Below, piece after piece: positions 36,471-44,781 of a DNA stretch of 64,000 nt. Each line of letters begins with the position of its first letter. Position 1 is the first letter of the stretch. The position numbers and the translations under genes are program-made. A model generated the notes under the pieces. It ran no database searches. It was not told where the DNA came from and worked only from the letters and a program-made list of their open reading frames with translations. This stretch comes from Collimonas sp. OK307 (GTDB taxonomy: Bacteria; Pseudomonadota; Gammaproteobacteria; Burkholderiales; Burkholderiaceae_D), in the NCBI RefSeq assembly GCF_900113705.1, contig NZ_FOQI01000008.1:1-64000 (forward strand), in the 5' to 3' direction.

Positions 36471-37724
36471 TCAGAGTTTTTGCTTTGCTTCATTCCCCGC
36501 GATATACGGGCTCCAAGGTTGGGCGCGGATTGTTGTCTTGGTTTTGTTTACTACGTTGAACTGACCATCAGCCTTGATCTCACCAATCATTACCGGTTTG
36601 TGCAGGTGATGATTGGTTGCGTCCATTTCCAGTTCATAGCCGGACGGGGCTTTGAATTTTTGGCCGGACATGGCTGCGATGACTTTGTCTGTGTCCGTGG
36701 ATTTGGCTTTCTCTACCGCTTGTTTCCACATGTAGATGCCGACATAGGTTGCTTCCATCGGGTCGTTGGTGACTACGGTGCTGGCGTTCGGCAGGTTCTT
36801 GGCGAGGGCGTAGGCTTTCCATTTTTTGATGAAGGCGGTGTTGACCGGGTTTTTCACCGATTCAAAGTAGTTCCATGCTGCCAGGTGACCAACCAGTGGC
36901 TTGGCGTCCACGCCGCGTAGTTCTTCTTCACCTACCGAGAACGCTACCACCGGTACGTCCGTGGCTTTCAGACCGGCGTTGCCTAGCTCTTTGTAGAACG
37001 GCACGTTGGAGTCGCCGTTGATGGTTGAGATCACTGCGGTTTTGCCGCCGGCCGAGAATTTCTTGATGTTGGCGACGATGGTCTGGTAATCGGAGTGGCC
37101 GAACGGTGTGTAGACTTCGTCGATGTCCGTATCTTTCACGCCTTTGCTGTGCAGGAAGGCGCGCAGGATCTTGTTGGTGGTGCGCGGGTACACGTAGTCG
37201 GTGCCGAGCAGCACGAAGCGCTTGGCGCCGCCGCCTTCTTTCGACATCAGGTATTCCGTCGCCGGGATCGCTTGCTGATTTGGTGCAGCGCCAGTGTAAA
37301 AGACGTTTTTCTCTAACTCTTCACCTTCATATTGCACCGGATAAAACAGCAGGCTGTTGAGTTCCTTGAATACCGGTAGCACCGATTTGCGCGATACCGA
37401 AGTCCAGCAACCGAATACCACCGATACCTTGTCTTGGGAAATCAGCTGGCGCGCCTTTTCGGCAAACAGCGGCCAGTTGGAGGCCGGATCGACTACTACC
37501 GGTTCCAGCTTTTTGCCTAGTACGCCGCCATTGGCATTGATCTCTTCGATCGCCATCAGGGCGACGTCTTTCAGCGATGTTTCCGAGATGGCCATGGTGC
37601 CGGACAAGGAGTGCAGAACGCCTACCTTGATGGTGTCCGCAGCGAACGCGGATGGTAGCCATGAGCTGGCGGCAAGTGCGAAAGCGCCGAGTGCGGTAGC
37701 TTTCAAAACGGTGCGACGTGACAT
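36471..37724 (-). CDS. urtA: Urea ABC transporter substrate-binding protein UrtA
   Basis: A 417-residue exported binding protein. A Tat-like signal (MSRRTVLKATALGAFALA, cut near AFA at residue 28) precedes a LivJ-type domain with IKVGVLHSLSGTMAISE and the UrtA stretch SVVFGCWTSVSRKSVLPVF. GGAGGAGAAATTC places a strong ribosome site before the ATG. A sigma54 promoter and an NtrC-type site lie upstream. High-level expression of urtA relative to urtBCDE could follow from the hairpins between urtA and urtB. Confidence 0.96.
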   Translation of the reverse strand: MSRRTVLKATALGAFALAASSWLPSAFAADTIKVGVLHSLSGTMAISETSLKDVALMAIEEINANGGVLGKKLEPVVVDPASNWPLFAEKARQLISQDKVSVVFGCWTSVSRKSVLPVFKELNSLLFYPVQYEGEELEKNVFYTGAAPNQQAIPATEYLMSKEGGGAKRFVLLGTDYVYPRTTNKILRAFLHSKGVKDTDIDEVYTPFGHSDYQTIVANIKKFSAGGKTAVISTINGDSNVPFYKELGNAGLKATDVPVVAFSVGEEELRGVDAKPLVGHLAAWNYFESVKNPVNTAFIKKWKAYALAKNLPNASTVVTNDPMEATYVGIYMWKQAVEKAKSTDTDKVIAAMSGQKFKAPSGYELEMDATNHHLHKPVMIGEIKADGQFNVVNKTKTTIRAQPWSPYIAGNEAKQKL

Positions 37725-37837
37725 GAATTTCTCCTCCAGTTGTGAGCGATAAAAAACAGAAACACAAAATTAAGCACGGACTAAGAAAGCAGGTAGAAAT
37801 CAGATACCGGGAATGCATTGATTGCGTAATAGCTTTA

Positions 37838-37852
37838 GCAGAATGCGTGCCA
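37838..37852 (-). promoter_or_regulatory. Sigma54 promoter of the urea operon
   Basis: On the minus strand the sequence reads TGGCACGCATTCTGC, which has the exact GG-N10-GC geometry of a -24/-12 element and a full TGGCAC box. Transcription would start near 37826, giving a leader of about 100 nt before urtA. Confidence 0.75.
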
Positions 37853-37973
37853 GTCGGGAGGGCGGCGTCACGCGCCAGTTTCAAGAATGCTTACTTGAAT
37901 TTTGAGCAATGTTGGCGCAAACGAGATTGTCGACGCCCATATTTGGTGAGGTGGGATTTTGGCGTTGCTTATG

Positions 37974-37990
37974 TGCACCAGTGTGGTGCC
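37974..37990. promoter_or_regulatory. NtrC-type enhancer site
   Basis: TGCACC-AGTGT-GGTGCC matches the NtrC consensus TGCACC-N5-GGTGCA in 11 of 12 fixed positions. It is centred about 140 bp upstream of the sigma54 promoter, a normal enhancer distance. It would place urea uptake and urease under nitrogen-limitation control. Confidence 0.7.
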
Positions 37991-38039
37991 GGGCAATGTG
38001 ATGGCAAGGCGCCGGTGAAAAAATGAACTTGATTAGTGC

Positions 38040-38063
38040 AAAAAAAAGGCAGCTTACGCTGCC
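38040..38063 (-). terminator. Intrinsic terminator of the Ca2+/H+ antiporter gene
   Basis: The stem GGCAGC-TTAC-GCTGCC at 38048-38063 is followed on the minus strand by a run of eight T. It lies about 40 nt after the antiporter stop and insulates the urea promoter from read-through. Confidence 0.8.
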
Positions 38064-38103
38064 CCGGATCTTTGCCCGCCGTCGACCGCGCGGCGCGGTC
38101 GGT

Positions 38104-39201
38104 TTAGGGAACGATGGTAGTAAACAAATAGACAGCAAAAATCACCAGGTGGACAGTCCCTTGCATGACAGTCGTGCGCCCGGTGCCGAGTGAAAAAGCG
38201 GCGACGATGAACGACAGCAGCAAAAGTACCGTTGATTTGATATCCAGGCCGAGCGACAAGGTCCAGCCGGTAGTCAGCGAGACGATGGCCACAGCCGGAA
38301 TGGTCAGGCCGATGCTGGCCAGCGCTGAGCCCAGCGCCAGGTTGAGGCTGGTCTGGAGGCGATTGGCGCGCGCTGCCCGCACGGCGGCCAATCCTTCCGG
38401 CAGCAGCACCACTGCGGCAATGATGATACCGACCAGGGTCTTGGGCGCACCGACGCTTGCCACTGCGGTTTCCAGGGTCGGCGCCAGCGACTTCGCCAGC
38501 AGAACCACCGCACCCAGGCAAACCATCAGCAGGCCGCCGCTGATTATCGCTACCTTGTTCGATGGCGGCGCCGCATGGGCATCTTCATCGCTGATCGCTT
38601 CTTCCGGCAGGAAATAGTCACGGTGGCGCACGGTTTGCACCAGCACGAAGGTACCGTAGAGTATCAAGGAGATGATGGCGATGAACGCCAGTTGGCTAGG
38701 GCTGTAGAACGGACCCACTGCAGATGAGGTGTAGTTGGGTAATACCAGGGTCAGCACCGCAATTGCCGCCAGCGTGGCGAGCGAGGCGCTGACGCCCAGC
38801 AAGCCGAAGCTTTGTTCTTTATGGCGGCTGGCGCCAACCAGCAGGCAGATGCCGACGATACCGTTGAGAATAATCATGATGGCGGCAAACACGGTATCGC
38901 GTGCCAGCCCGGTAGTTTCCTCGCCGCCGGCCAGCATCAGCGAGACGATCAGCGCCACTTCAATCAACGTCACCGCCAGCGCCAGCACCAGCGTGCCGTA
39001 GGGTTCGCCAACCCGGTGCGCCACTACCTCGGCGTGATACACCGCTGCCAGCACGCTGCCGAACAAGCCGGCCACGAGTAATATTGTGTAGGCGCCACCG
39101 AAATTAAAACTCGCGCCGCCAAGAAAGAGCCAGCCGGCGATCGGGGCCGCAATGGACCATATGGGGAGTGTAGGAGAAATTTTCATACGCCGATTGGACA
39201 C
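38104..39201 (-). CDS. chaA: Ca2+/H+ (Na+/H+) antiporter, ChaA-like
   Basis: A 365-residue inner-membrane antiporter of the CaCA family with about 11 helices in two halves. The first alpha repeat is HRVGEPYGTLVLALAVTLIEVALI near 62-85, the second LVGIIIAAVVLLPEGLAAVRAA near 252-275; acidic residues in these repeats (E in TLIEV, E in LLPEG) are the expected cation ligands. Length matches ChaA (about 366). Single gene with its own terminator. Confidence 0.85.
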   Translation of the reverse strand: MSNRRMKISPTLPIWSIAAPIAGWLFLGGASFNFGGAYTILLVAGLFGSVLAAVYHAEVVAHRVGEPYGTLVLALAVTLIEVALIVSLMLAGGEETTGLARDTVFAAIMIILNGIVGICLLVGASRHKEQSFGLLGVSASLATLAAIAVLTLVLPNYTSSAVGPFYSPSQLAFIAIISLILYGTFVLVQTVRHRDYFLPEEAISDEDAHAAPPSNKVAIISGGLLMVCLGAVVLLAKSLAPTLETAVASVGAPKTLVGIIIAAVVLLPEGLAAVRAARANRLQTSLNLALGSALASIGLTIPAVAIVSLTTGWTLSLGLDIKSTVLLLLSFIVAAFSLGTGRTTVMQGTVHLVIFAVYLFTTIVP

Positions 39202-39304
39202 GTAACAAGCAATTTTTGCAAGTATTACGTGAATGGCAATCTTTTGCAGGCGTCATCAGGTGGCATCGGGCTAGAAAATCAATCGCTGCCAGATATAGCC
39301 GGGT

Positions 39305-40249
39305 TCATCTTACCAGGCCCAGCAGTCGGGATTTTCCACGAATCGCGGATTCCGGTTTTGCCGTATTGCCCGCGACCGGAATCGACATCAACTTCTCCAG
39401 CGCTTTGGCCAGTTTGACTTTGCCTGTTGCCGTCATCCGTGTCATCGGCAGGCGCAGTTCATCCTGTATTTCTCCTTGCATGGCCAGGGCGGCTTTTACC
39501 GGGCCGGGGTTCGGCTCAGAGAATAGCAGCTGGATCATCGGCAGCAATTGTTTGAACAGGGTACGGGCAGGGCCGATTTGTCCGGCGCGGACCAGTTCAA
39601 ACAAGTGTACAAACAAATCCGGCCGGATGTGAGCAGCGGCGGAGATGGCTCCGTGTCCTCCCAGGCAGAAGGTGTTGAATAACATGGCGTCGTCGCCGCA
39701 TAACAGGGTCAAATCCGTGCGGCTGATCAATTCCATGGTTTGCATCAAATTACCGCTGGATTCCTTGATGGCCACGATATTTGCATGTTGTTCCAGAGCG
39801 GCTACGGTGGCGACATCGATATTGACGCCGGTCCTGGCCGGGATGTTGTACAGGATGACCGGGCTCTCTGCCGCTGTCGCCACCGCCTCGAAATGCAAAC
39901 GTATGCCTTCTTGCGAGGGGCGCACGTAAGACGGCGCCGAGACCAGGAAGCCGGCTGGGCGCAGCGCGTTCAGGCGCGCGATTTTTTCCGCGACTAGCCG
40001 TGTGTCGCTGCCGCTGACGCCCATTACGACAGGACAGCGGGTTTGCACGGCTTCCATCACGCCGCACAGTATCCGGTCTTGTTCATGCTCGTTCAACGTC
40101 GCGGCTTCGCCGGTGGTGCCGCAGACCACCAGGCCATGCACGCCGGCAGCGGACAAGCGCAGGGCGAGTTGCTGCGCACTGTAAAGATCAAGTTTGCCCT
40201 GCCGGAAAGGTGTGACGAGAGGAATCCAGATGCCTTCAAAGATGGACAT
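39305..40249 (-). CDS. dapA: Dihydrodipicolinate synthase family aldolase (DapA-like)
   Basis: A 314-residue class I aldolase. Family residues are present: VCGTTGE near 43-49, Tyr and Arg in LYNIPARTG near 133-141, Schiff-base Lys in IKESSGN near 161 and GDDAM near 186. These fit 4-hydroxy-tetrahydrodipicolinate synthase of lysine biosynthesis; the same fold also serves other pyruvate aldolases. The C-terminus carries about 20 extra residues. No other lysine gene is nearby, so this may be a second DapA with another role. Confidence 0.82.
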   Translation of the reverse strand: MSIFEGIWIPLVTPFRQGKLDLYSAQQLALRLSAAGVHGLVVCGTTGEAATLNEHEQDRILCGVMEAVQTRCPVVMGVSGSDTRLVAEKIARLNALRPAGFLVSAPSYVRPSQEGIRLHFEAVATAAESPVILYNIPARTGVNIDVATVAALEQHANIVAIKESSGNLMQTMELISRTDLTLLCGDDAMLFNTFCLGGHGAISAAAHIRPDLFVHLFELVRAGQIGPARTLFKQLLPMIQLLFSEPNPGPVKAALAMQGEIQDELRLPMTRMTATGKVKLAKALEKLMSIPVAGNTAKPESAIRGKSRLLGLVR

Positions 40250-40303
40250 GGTGATGTTTTGTTTTCAGTTGGTGTTGGATGGGTTTGATGTTGCCAGTGG
40301 TGC

Positions 40304-40675
40304 TCATGCCTGCAGGAGCGGAGAAATGCGGCCAAACTCGGCTTGCGGCAAGGTCCTCATGATGTTGCAGATGACGGCGTCAACCGAGGCCTTGCTCAGG
40401 CATAGCCAGAATTTCATCTTGCTGGCGTGCTCCACCGGCTTGACCCGCATATAGACCATCAGGTCGCCGCAGGTACTGACGATGACGCGCCGCAGTTCGG
40501 CCACGGAAGCTGTATCCACGGTGATGCACATCATGAAATCTTTGTGCGTAGGGAGCGCCTGCTTGCGACCGGAACGTAGCGGAAGAGGCAAGGCGGGGAG
40601 CCGGATTTTTTTTGAAACGGCAACCGGAAGAGAAGAAAAACGCCATACCGATGCTGCTGAAATTACCTGATTCAT
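40304..40675 (-). CDS. Small conserved-looking protein, unknown function
   Basis: A protein of up to 123 residues that I do not recognise. The N-terminal 45 residues are basic and low in structure. From the Met pair at 48-49 (MMCITVDTAS) to the end it looks like a compact alpha/beta domain of about 75 residues, so the real start may be internal. It lies 54 nt before the DapA-like gene on the same strand, so co-transcription is likely. Confidence 0.5.
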   Translation of the reverse strand: MNQVISAASVWRFSSLPVAVSKKIRLPALPLPLRSGRKQALPTHKDFMMCITVDTASVAELRRVIVSTCGDLMVYMRVKPVEHASKMKFWLCLSKASVDAVICNIMRTLPQAEFGRISPLLQA

Positions 40676-40777
40676 AGAGGATGTCTACTGGTCGTTTTGG
40701 TGATTACAGATTAGCAGGGGGAGAGTAAAGATTCTCTAAAAAGGGATGACGGGTTTGTAAATTTTATGTAAAAACCT

Positions 40778-40816
40778 CCACGTAAGTGTTCTACGTAAGT
40801 ACTCTACGTAAGTACG
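40778..40816. repeat. Three 13-bp tandem repeats (ACGTAAGT)
   Basis: Units CCACGTAAGTGTT, CTACGTAAGTACT and CTACGTAAGTACG lie head to tail in the intergenic gap between the small unknown gene and the amidase gene. Regular spacing suggests a multi-site binding array or a simple satellite. Confidence 0.75.
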
Positions 40817-40844
40817 TCACGCACACATTGCGGTAGCTTCGCTG

Positions 40845-41564
40845 TTATGGTTCTGCGGGCAGACATTGCCGGACGCCGTGCGCAACGGCATTTGCAGCTT
40901 TATCGGCAAACTGCTGTGATGCCAGGCGCGCTTCCTGGTCCGGATTGGCTAGCACGCCGACCTCGATCAGCAGTGCCGGCGATTCCGCGGTTTGCAGTAC
41001 CGCCAGATTGTCGAAGCGATGAATTCCCAGCCGCCGGTCAAGCAAGGGGCGGTTTTCACCTTCAACCGGAGTGGCGTGATACAGCGACGGATGTTCGCCG
41101 ATGGCTTGCAGTTTGCGACTGATGCTCCTGGCGCAGTCAAGGCTACGCGCATAGTGCGGTTTGCTGCCTGAAACAAATAACGCATAGCCGGAGAATTCCC
41201 GGCTTCGGCCGGCGTCGAGCCACGCCTGCTGCATCGAATCGTGATGGATGGAGACGAACAGCGCCGCCTTGCCGCTAGCTTTGGTCCGCGCTTGCAACGA
41301 GGCCGGCGATCCCTGCGCGGCGATGTCTATCACCCCCAGTCCTTCTGCTTTCAATGCTTTTGTCAGGGCGATGGTGAATTGCCGGTTCAGATCGAATTCA
41401 CGGGTGCCGCCGGGACCGATGGCGCCGGGATTTCCCATCGTATGGCCGGTATCCACCACGATTTGCCGTGTTTCCTGCCTGCCGCGGCTGGCGTTCGGCA
41501 GGCCGTACAGGCAAAGCAGGCCGGCCAGTGCCAGCATCTGTTTGCGGCCCACCAGTTGCTTCAT
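40845..41564 (-). CDS. N-acetylmuramoyl-L-alanine amidase (Amidase_3)
   Basis: A 239-residue exported peptidoglycan amidase. A signal-like segment covers residues 1-27. The zinc and catalytic residues of the family can be placed: His in VVDTGHTMG near 40, Glu in TREFDLN near 55, His in SIHHDS near 107 and Glu in IEVGVLANP near 201. The common DPGHGG box is here DTGHTM. No AMIN or SPOR domain is present, so it is not a standard divisome AmiC. The end overlaps the LysR gene start region by 4 nt. Confidence 0.88.
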   Translation of the reverse strand: MKQLVGRKQMLALAGLLCLYGLPNASRGRQETRQIVVDTGHTMGNPGAIGPGGTREFDLNRQFTIALTKALKAEGLGVIDIAAQGSPASLQARTKASGKAALFVSIHHDSMQQAWLDAGRSREFSGYALFVSGSKPHYARSLDCARSISRKLQAIGEHPSLYHATPVEGENRPLLDRRLGIHRFDNLAVLQTAESPALLIEVGVLANPDQEARLASQQFADKAANAVAHGVRQCLPAEP

Positions 41565-42514
41565 TTGACGGCTGCCAGCCGCCGCCGGTCCAGGGGCTTC
41601 AGATCGGCCTCCATATGGCTGGCCAGGTAATCGATGAATACCCGCATTTTCGGCGCCAGATATCGGGTCGGCAGGTATTGTATGAAGGCCGTGCCCTGAT
41701 AGGCGGCGACGAACTCCCAGTCGGTGAGCACGGCTTTTACCAAGCCTTGCTCAAGGGCGTTGCGCACGATGAAATAGGGCAGGCAGCCGATGCCCAGGTT
41801 TTGCAGCACACCTTCCAGCCGCGCTTCGCTGTGATTGACGACATAGCGTCCGCTGACCTTGATGATGGTGGTTTCACCCTGGCGCATGAAGCGCCAGTCG
41901 GAATCGCCCGGGGTTTCGCCGAGGTAAAGGCAACTGTGGCCGCACAGGTCTTGCGGTTGTTTGGGGGTGCCGTGCTGGGCCAGGTAGCTGGGCGTGGCGC
42001 ACAGCACCTGGTCGATCGACATCAGCGGCCGCGCTACCAGGCCGTCGGCCGGCTGGCTGGTGATGCGGATCACCAGGTCGGCATCGTCATTGATCAAATC
42101 GACGTGACGATCGGTCAGGATCAGTTGCACGTCGACTTGCGGATATTTTTCCAGGAAACCGGGTATCAGGGGAGTAACCACCGATTTTCCGAAGGCTTTC
42201 GGCATGCCGACCCGCAGCAGGCCCTGCGGCACCGCTACGAATTTATCGGCGACGTCCATCGCCGCCTTGGCCGCGTTCACCATTTCCAGGCAGCGTTGGT
42301 AAGCCTCGCTGCCGGATTCGCTCAGGCGCAGCTTGCGCGTGGTGCGCTCCAGTAACCTGACCGATAATGCCTGTTCGAGACGGGATACCTGGCGGCTGAC
42401 AGCCGAGGGCGTCATGCCAAGTTCCAGGGCCGCCGTCGAAAAGCTGCCGGTTTCCACCACCCGCACAAACACAGCCATGTCAGGCATCAGCTTGATATAT
42501 CGGTTAGCTCCCAT
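41561..42514 (-). CDS. LysR-family regulator
   Basis: A 317-residue LysR regulator with an N-terminal HTH near 15-70 (GSFSTAALELGMTPSAVSRQVSRLEQ) and a substrate-binding domain from about 95. The gene is divergent from the ArgG-like/dioxygenase cassette and precedes the amidase in the same direction. The 154-bp divergent spacer holds an 11-bp perfect inverted repeat, so it most likely regulates the cassette. The pattern is close to the PA-type LysR group that lacks specific effector clues. Confidence 0.9.
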   Translation of the reverse strand: MGANRYIKLMPDMAVFVRVVETGSFSTAALELGMTPSAVSRQVSRLEQALSVRLLERTTRKLRLSESGSEAYQRCLEMVNAAKAAMDVADKFVAVPQGLLRVGMPKAFGKSVVTPLIPGFLEKYPQVDVQLILTDRHVDLINDDADLVIRITSQPADGLVARPLMSIDQVLCATPSYLAQHGTPKQPQDLCGHSCLYLGETPGDSDWRFMRQGETTIIKVSGRYVVNHSEARLEGVLQNLGIGCLPYFIVRNALEQGLVKAVLTDWEFVAAYQGTAFIQYLPTRYLAPKMRVFIDYLASHMEADLKPLDRRRLAAVK

Positions 42515-42569
42515 TCATTCCCGCCGCGCACAAGTGTTGTTCTGAATTGATAGATTATCGTATTTGCCG

Positions 42570-42608
42570 GAATAAAACATAATAACTATCAATAACGATG
42601 TTTTATTC
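42570..42608. promoter_or_regulatory. Candidate LysR operator (11-bp inverted repeat)
   Basis: GAATAAAACAT (42570-42580) and ATGTTTTATTC (42598-42608) are perfect inverse copies separated by 17 nt in the AT-rich divergent region between the LysR gene and the ArgG-like gene. Confidence 0.55.
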
Positions 42609-42668
42609 GTATTTTTCGAAATAGTGGTCTCTATTAATTTACCCATACCATCCAGTGCCGGAGCGCCT

Positions 42669-43907
42669 ATGATTCAGCCGCTAAAAAGAATACGCAGCAT
42701 CGACGACCTGAAACTGGTCGCCGGCCACTGCGAGCATGTCCTGACTTTGTTCAGTGGTGGACTGGATAGCACTTACGCCTTGAAATGCCTGGTCGACAGC
42801 GGTTGCCGCGTCACGGCGCTGACAGTTGATCTGGGCGAGGGCGTCAATGCCGCCGACCTGCAACAGATCACCGCGCATTTTGGCGCCGAATTGCTGGTGA
42901 TCGATGGCCAGCAAGCGTTTGCCGAGGATGCCGTCCTGCCAGCGATCCGCGCCAATGCCAAATACATGGGCATCTATCCGATCAGTTCATCGCTGTCGCG
43001 TCCTATCATCGCCCGCTTCGCCGTCGAAACCGCATTGCGCCTGGGCTGCAACGCCATCGTCCATACCGCTAATCAGTCGCAGAATACGCTGCGTCGTTTG
43101 AATGGCGCGATCGCCCAACTCGGGTATGCCGGTTATTACGGCACGCCCTATGAATACACTGCGATTTCGCGCGAGGAAAAAATCGAAGCTTTGCGCGCTG
43201 CCGGCCTGCCGCACTTCCAGGCACGCGGCATCAGCGGCGACGCCAATCTGTGGTGCCGTGAATTCGAATCCGGTTCGCTCGATAATCCGGAGTCGTTCTG
43301 GGTGCCGGAATCGCTGTTTGACTGGACCGCTGCAATCGATCCGGCGCCAGCCAGTGTGGAAATCTCGATCAGGTTTGATGCCGGCCGTCCGGTTGCCGTC
43401 GATGGCGAGGCTTTGCCGTTGGTGGAATTGATCGCGCGCCTTAACCGGCGCGTCGGCGCATTCGGCATCGGCCGCTATTGCGGCCTGGAACACCTGGAGC
43501 AGGGCGAGAAAGTGCTGGAAGTACGCGAAGCGCCGGCCGCCATGGCTTTGCTGGAAGCTTATCGACACCTGGAAACGGCGGTGCTGGACGCTGAACTGCT
43601 GCGCGAAAAACTCAAGCTTGAACAACTGTGGGTGCGCGAAGCGATCGAGGGCCGCTGGTTCACACCGTTGCGCACAGCCACCGACCGTTTCATCCTCGAA
43701 ACCGCGCAGCATGTCAGCGGCACTGTCAATTATCGATTGCGCGCCGGCGCTGCCGATGTCTGCGCGATCCGCGCCGATGCGCCGCTGTACCTGACCGACC
43801 GCGATAGCTGGGAAAAGGAAATTGCCGCGCAACGTTCCAGCCGTCACCTGTCGTTGTCTTCCCATTCCGTATTGGATGCGAGCAAGCTGCTGACCGAGGA
43901 AAATTAA
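42669..43907 (+). CDS. Argininosuccinate synthase-like ligase (altered substrate loop)
   Basis: A 412-residue member of the ArgG fold. The PP-loop SGGLDSTYAL is at about residues 29-38 and gives AMP-forming ligase chemistry. Further family landmarks are ISSSLSRPIIARFAVE near 106, DANLWCREFESG near 194-205 and VPESLFDWT. The citrulline/aspartate loop, usually GNDQVRFE, is replaced by NQSQNTLRRLN near 139, so a different substrate pair is likely. ATG 42669 follows GGAG; a longer frame to 42624 lacks support. The dioxygenase gene starts at the very next base after its stop. Confidence 0.83.
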   Translation: MIQPLKRIRSIDDLKLVAGHCEHVLTLFSGGLDSTYALKCLVDSGCRVTALTVDLGEGVNAADLQQITAHFGAELLVIDGQQAFAEDAVLPAIRANAKYMGIYPISSSLSRPIIARFAVETALRLGCNAIVHTANQSQNTLRRLNGAIAQLGYAGYYGTPYEYTAISREEKIEALRAAGLPHFQARGISGDANLWCREFESGSLDNPESFWVPESLFDWTAAIDPAPASVEISIRFDAGRPVAVDGEALPLVELIARLNRRVGAFGIGRYCGLEHLEQGEKVLEVREAPAAMALLEAYRHLETAVLDAELLREKLKLEQLWVREAIEGRWFTPLRTATDRFILETAQHVSGTVNYRLRAGAADVCAIRADAPLYLTDRDSWEKEIAAQRSSRHLSLSSHSVLDASKLLTEEN

Positions 43908-44660
43908 ATGGAAATCGAGGCTTCGGCGCCAATCAAGATCGCGCCGCTCATCATTGATCATCTCAGCGGCGAACTACGGGGCCGGCTGTTCACCGTGCTC
44001 TCCGGCCGCGCCGTGCAAGCTGCCTGCGATGTCGATCTTGCGGCCTGGAACGAGTTCGCGGCTTGCTGGAACAACCTGCCGCAAGATAAGTACATGGGTG
44101 ACAACGGCAGCTATCGATTCCGCCGTTACGGTGCATTCGAGCTGGACGCGGCCGACGGCGTGCTGCAGCAAATGCCGCACGGACCTTACGTGCAGCCGAG
44201 CTACATCAATAAACTCAACGGCGATATCGCACGTCATTTCGAGCCGCTGGAGCCGCACTTTGTCGATAACCCTTTCCTGTCCGGCTTGCTGCTGTCTCTG
44301 GCGCAAGTGTTTGAGCAGGTCGACGGCCGTAGCGGCAAATGGGACATCCGCCTGCACCCTTACCGGATACGCGCCAGTTCCCATACTCCCGGCAATCCGA
44401 CGCCGGAGGGATTGCATCGCGACGGCGTCGATTACATCGTCACCATGATGGTGCGCCGTCACAACGTGGCTGGCGGTGAAACCTATATTACCGATGTCGC
44501 CGGCAAACTGATGTGCCGTTATACCTTGACCGATCCGATGGACCTGATGCTGGCCGACGATGCCCGCACCATGCACGGCGTGACCAAGGTGTTACCGGTT
44601 GAAGAAAGACGTGAAGCATTCAGAGACGTGCTGGTGATCGCCTACACCAGGACGTCCTGA
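43908..44660 (+). CDS. 2-oxoglutarate/Fe(II) dioxygenase (2OG-Fe_Oxy_2 type)
   Basis: A 250-residue cupin-fold dioxygenase that resembles the isoleucine 4-hydroxylase family (Pfam 2OG-Fe_Oxy_2). The facial triad can be read as HRDGVDY (His and Asp near 167-169) and a distal His in ARTMHGVTK near 222; an Arg about ten residues later would bind 2-oxoglutarate. Families of this kind hydroxylate free amino acids. It is directly fused in mRNA terms to the ArgG-like gene, so the two probably act on one metabolite. A strong terminator follows. Confidence 0.83.
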   Translation: MEIEASAPIKIAPLIIDHLSGELRGRLFTVLSGRAVQAACDVDLAAWNEFAACWNNLPQDKYMGDNGSYRFRRYGAFELDAADGVLQQMPHGPYVQPSYINKLNGDIARHFEPLEPHFVDNPFLSGLLLSLAQVFEQVDGRSGKWDIRLHPYRIRASSHTPGNPTPEGLHRDGVDYIVTMMVRRHNVAGGETYITDVAGKLMCRYTLTDPMDLMLADDARTMHGVTKVLPVEERREAFRDVLVIAYTRTS

Positions 44661-44701
44661 CGCAACAGACCTGACCAATATCCTCGGTGCTCCCGCCGTT
44701 T

Positions 44702-44739
44702 GTTCCGCTCAGCCTCCACCTAAGCGGAACGTTTTTTTT
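44702..44739 (+). terminator. Intrinsic terminator after the dioxygenase gene
   Basis: GTTCCGCT (44702-44709) pairs with AGCGGAAC (44723-44730) and is followed by a run of eight T. It ends the two-gene ArgG-like/dioxygenase transcript before the exporter gene. Confidence 0.85.
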
Positions 44740-44746
44740 CTTAACT

Positions 44747-44767
44747 GATAGCGCTGTTAGCGCTATC
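44747..44767. promoter_or_regulatory. Perfect inverted repeat before the exporter gene
   Basis: GATAGCGCT-GTT-AGCGCTATC has 9-bp perfect arms and ends at the ribosome site (GGAG) of the EamA exporter. It could be an operator or an RNA hairpin masking the start. Confidence 0.65.
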
Positions 44768-44781
44768 TGGAGTAAAACGAA

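Noticed and set aside
41468-42355. Plus-strand frame of 295 codons opposite the LysR and amidase genes.
   Set aside because: It overlaps two convincing genes on the other strand and has no recognisable domain.
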